The notes under the pieces were generated by a model. That model saw only the letters and a list, made by a program, of their open reading frames with translations. It did no database searches and was not told the origin of the DNA. From the NCBI GenBank assembly GCA_018715025.1, contig DVMK01000059.1:1-5934 (forward strand): a stretch of DNA of 5,934 bases, read 5' to 3'. How positions within the stretch are numbered: position 1 is the first letter of the stretch; each line of letters begins with the position of its first letter. Positions 4,822 to 5,934 of the stretch are shown piece by piece. Source of the stretch: Candidatus Caccousia avistercoris. Its GTDB lineage: Bacteria; Bacillota; Clostridia; Oscillospirales; Acutalibacteraceae. The translations under genes were made by a program, and so were the position numbers.

Positions 4822-5583
4822 ATGGAAAAGCGGATTCGTGTATTACTGTCAGAGAATGGGGCGGAATTTCTCCGGGAATACGGACGTCCGATGGAGGAAG
4901 CAGGGATGGAGGTCCTCTGCACGGAAAAGGACGGGGGAAGGCTGCTGGAGAAAATCCGCGAGCTGCACCCCGACGTGGTGGTGGCAGACCTGTTTCTGCC
5001 CCGTCTGGACGCGATTGGGGTGATGAAGGCCTGCGGGGCGCAGAAAGGGTCGCCCCGGTTCCTTATTCTTTCCAGCTTCACCAGCCCGTCTTTGGAACGG
5101 GAGGTCATGGGGGCGGGCGCTTCCTATTTTATGGTGGCGCCCTTCGACCCGGCCGCCCTGACAGAGCGGGTGGAAAGCCTGGCAGGCGCCCGGGGCGAGA
5201 CCGTTCCCCGGGCAGAATCGGAGGAGGGCAGCCTGGAAATCCAGGTGACGGAAATTTTGCACCAAATCGGGGTTCCCGCCCACATCAAGGGCTACCATTA
5301 CCTGCGGGACTCCATCCTCATGGCCATACGGACCCCGTCCATCATCAACGCGGTGACGAAGCAGCTGTACCCCAGCGTGGCCAAGGACTACGGCACCACC
5401 CCTTCTCGGGTAGAGAGGGCTATTCGCCATGCCATTGAGGTGGCCTGGGACCGGGGCGACGTGGACGTGCTCAACAGCTACTTCGGCTACACCATCCACA
5501 ACACCAGGGGGAAGCCCACCAACAGCGAGTTCATCGCCATGATCTCCGACCGCATCCGCCTGCACATGAAATCCGCAGGCTGA
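4822..5583 (+). CDS. spo0A: Sporulation response regulator Spo0A, with an altered receiver pocket
   Basis: DNA-binding response regulator that commits spore-forming Firmicutes to sporulation. It has 253 residues (B. subtilis Spo0A has 267). The receiver domain spans about 1-125 and keeps the phospho-accepting Asp56 (VVVADLFLPRLD). The acidic pair that binds Mg2+ (Asp10-Asp11 in B. subtilis) is Ser10-Glu11, the switch Thr is Ser84, and the otherwise near-invariant Lys in the K-P-F motif is Ala106 (ASYFMVAPFD). After a short acidic linker, the Spo0A-specific effector domain (about 138-251) is very well conserved: VTEILHQIGVPAHIKGY, the recognition-helix region TTPSRVERAIRHAIEVAW (192-209) and KPTNSEFIAMISD. 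The ATG at 4822 follows AGGGGG by 8 nt; the frame is open upstream but lacks a better start. It is a separate unit after trpS, not beside spoIVB as in many spore-formers. Confidence 0.96.
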   Translation: MEKRIRVLLSENGAEFLREYGRPMEEAGMEVLCTEKDGGRLLEKIRELHPDVVVADLFLPRLDAIGVMKACGAQKGSPRFLILSSFTSPSLEREVMGAGASYFMVAPFDPAALTERVESLAGARGETVPRAESEEGSLEIQVTEILHQIGVPAHIKGYHYLRDSILMAIRTPSIINAVTKQLYPSVAKDYGTTPSRVERAIRHAIEVAWDRGDVDVLNSYFGYTIHNTRGKPTNSEFIAMISDRIRLHMKSAG

Positions 5584-5589
5584 CCTGAA

Positions 5590-5605
5590 CGGGGGCTTTT
5601 CCCCG
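5590..5605 (+). other. Weak hairpin just after the spo0A stop
   Basis: CGGGG (5590-5594) pairs with CCCCG (5601-5605) around a GCTTTT loop. No T-tract follows, so it is at best a minor pausing or 3'-end-protecting structure; the stronger terminator lies 30 bp further on. Confidence 0.3.
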
Positions 5606-5634
5606 CCAAATCCAAAACAGAATATCCGCTCCTC

Positions 5635-5675
5635 CAGCGCCCGGCGGCCCGCACCCGCCGGGCGCTGATCTGTTT
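5635..5675 (+). terminator. Rho-independent terminator of spo0A
   Basis: A perfect 13-bp, very GC-rich stem (CAGCGCCCGGCGG at 5635-5647 with CCGCCGGGCGCTG at 5655-5667) and a 7-nt loop, followed by the moderately T-rich ATCTGTTTGTAATT. The T-tract is interrupted but on the correct side for spo0A. Confidence 0.82.
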
Positions 5676-5697
5676 GTAATTCAAATAAGAAGCGAAA

Positions 5698-5901
5698 TTT
5701 AAAGTTTTCGTCCACCTTTTTCAAAAGGTGGCGGGGTGCAGGGGGCGCCGTGCGCCAGTGGCGCACAAACAAGGCGCCGACCGAAGCGGCAGCGGAGACC
5801 CAGAGCCCCGCAGATAGCCGTGAAACGGCTTCAATAAGGGTAAGCAGACAGAGGCGAAGCCTCGAATCTGCGACTGTTATGCTCTATGGTATCGTTTTAC
5901 C
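5698..5901. repeat. Hairpin-rich non-coding tract, probable dispersed intergenic repeat
   Basis: No gene is supported here, but dyads follow each other closely. CCACCTTTT/AAAAGGTGG (5712-5731) comes first. Next is a nested structure with GGCGCC arms (5744-5749, 5773-5778) enclosing GTGCGCCA/TGGCGCAC (5750-5766). Then come AGCCGT-GAA-ACGGCT (5816-5830) and a two-part hairpin GCAGA..GAGGC-GAA-GCCTC..TCTGC (5844-5871). GGTAA/TTACC (5839-5843, 5897-5901) could close the last hairpin into a larger domain. The order of a T/A-rich dyad followed by GGGGTGCAGGGGGCGCC resembles intergenic repeats common in high-GC Clostridia, but only one copy is in this window. A structured RNA is the alternative. The final 33 bp are AT-rich and show nothing I can name. 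Confidence 0.5.
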
Positions 5902-5934
5902 TGAATTGCTTTTCGGTTTTAAAATTCATCTAGT

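Noticed and set aside
4849..5772. 307-codon open frame on the minus strand
   Set aside because: It runs antisense to spo0A and through its terminator and the hairpin tract, with no ribosome binding site or protein family signal.
1..5934. CRISPR array, tRNA or rRNA genes, phage or toxin-antitoxin modules
   Set aside because: No regularly spaced repeats, cloverleaf structure, rRNA-like stretch or such gene families were found on either strand.

Overview
This window comes from a high-GC, endospore-lineage Gram-positive bacterium, most likely a member of Clostridia in the Oscillospirales/Ruminococcaceae range. Three things point there: a Spo0A response regulator, a tryptophan-responsive T-box leader in front of trpS, and strong AGGAGG ribosome binding sites on GC-rich coding sequence. 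Only the Firmicute/Clostridia level is well supported; the family is an inference.

Layout from left to right. Positions 3-218 hold the last 71 codons of an unrecognised gene, closed by a strong rho-independent terminator (238-282). A small exported protein of 91 residues is encoded on the minus strand (297-572). Its upstream region, about 280 bp, is shared with a divergent PLP-dependent aminotransferase gene (856-2082) and carries a promoter for each direction plus dyad symmetries. A complete ISAs1-family insertion sequence (2052-3234, 1183 bp) sits in the stop codon of the aminotransferase. It has a perfect 16-bp terminal inverted repeat and a perfect 10-bp target duplication. It leaves the enzyme with ten extra C-terminal residues read from the IS end.

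Right of the IS come an intact near-consensus promoter (TTGACA, 17 bp, TAGAAT) and a T-box riboswitch with a UGG (Trp) specifier codon and terminator. These control trpS (3587-4597), which ends in a 12-bp terminator hairpin. spo0A (4822-5583) follows as its own transcription unit. Its promoter is overlaid by three copies of a TTCCAA-type half-site, and its receiver domain keeps Asp56 but has lost several other phosphorylation-pocket residues, including the conserved Lys. The last 350 bp contain the spo0A terminator and a hairpin-rich non-coding tract that resembles a dispersed intergenic repeat. No gene is visible there.

Functionally these are independent units: an amino-acid aminotransferase, a tRNA-charging gene regulated by uncharged tRNA(Trp), and the sporulation master regulator. 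The main points of interest are the stop-codon IS insertion with its C-terminal extension, the altered Spo0A receiver with its operator-like promoter, and the structured 3' tract. I see no evidence of a wholly new multi-gene system in this window.
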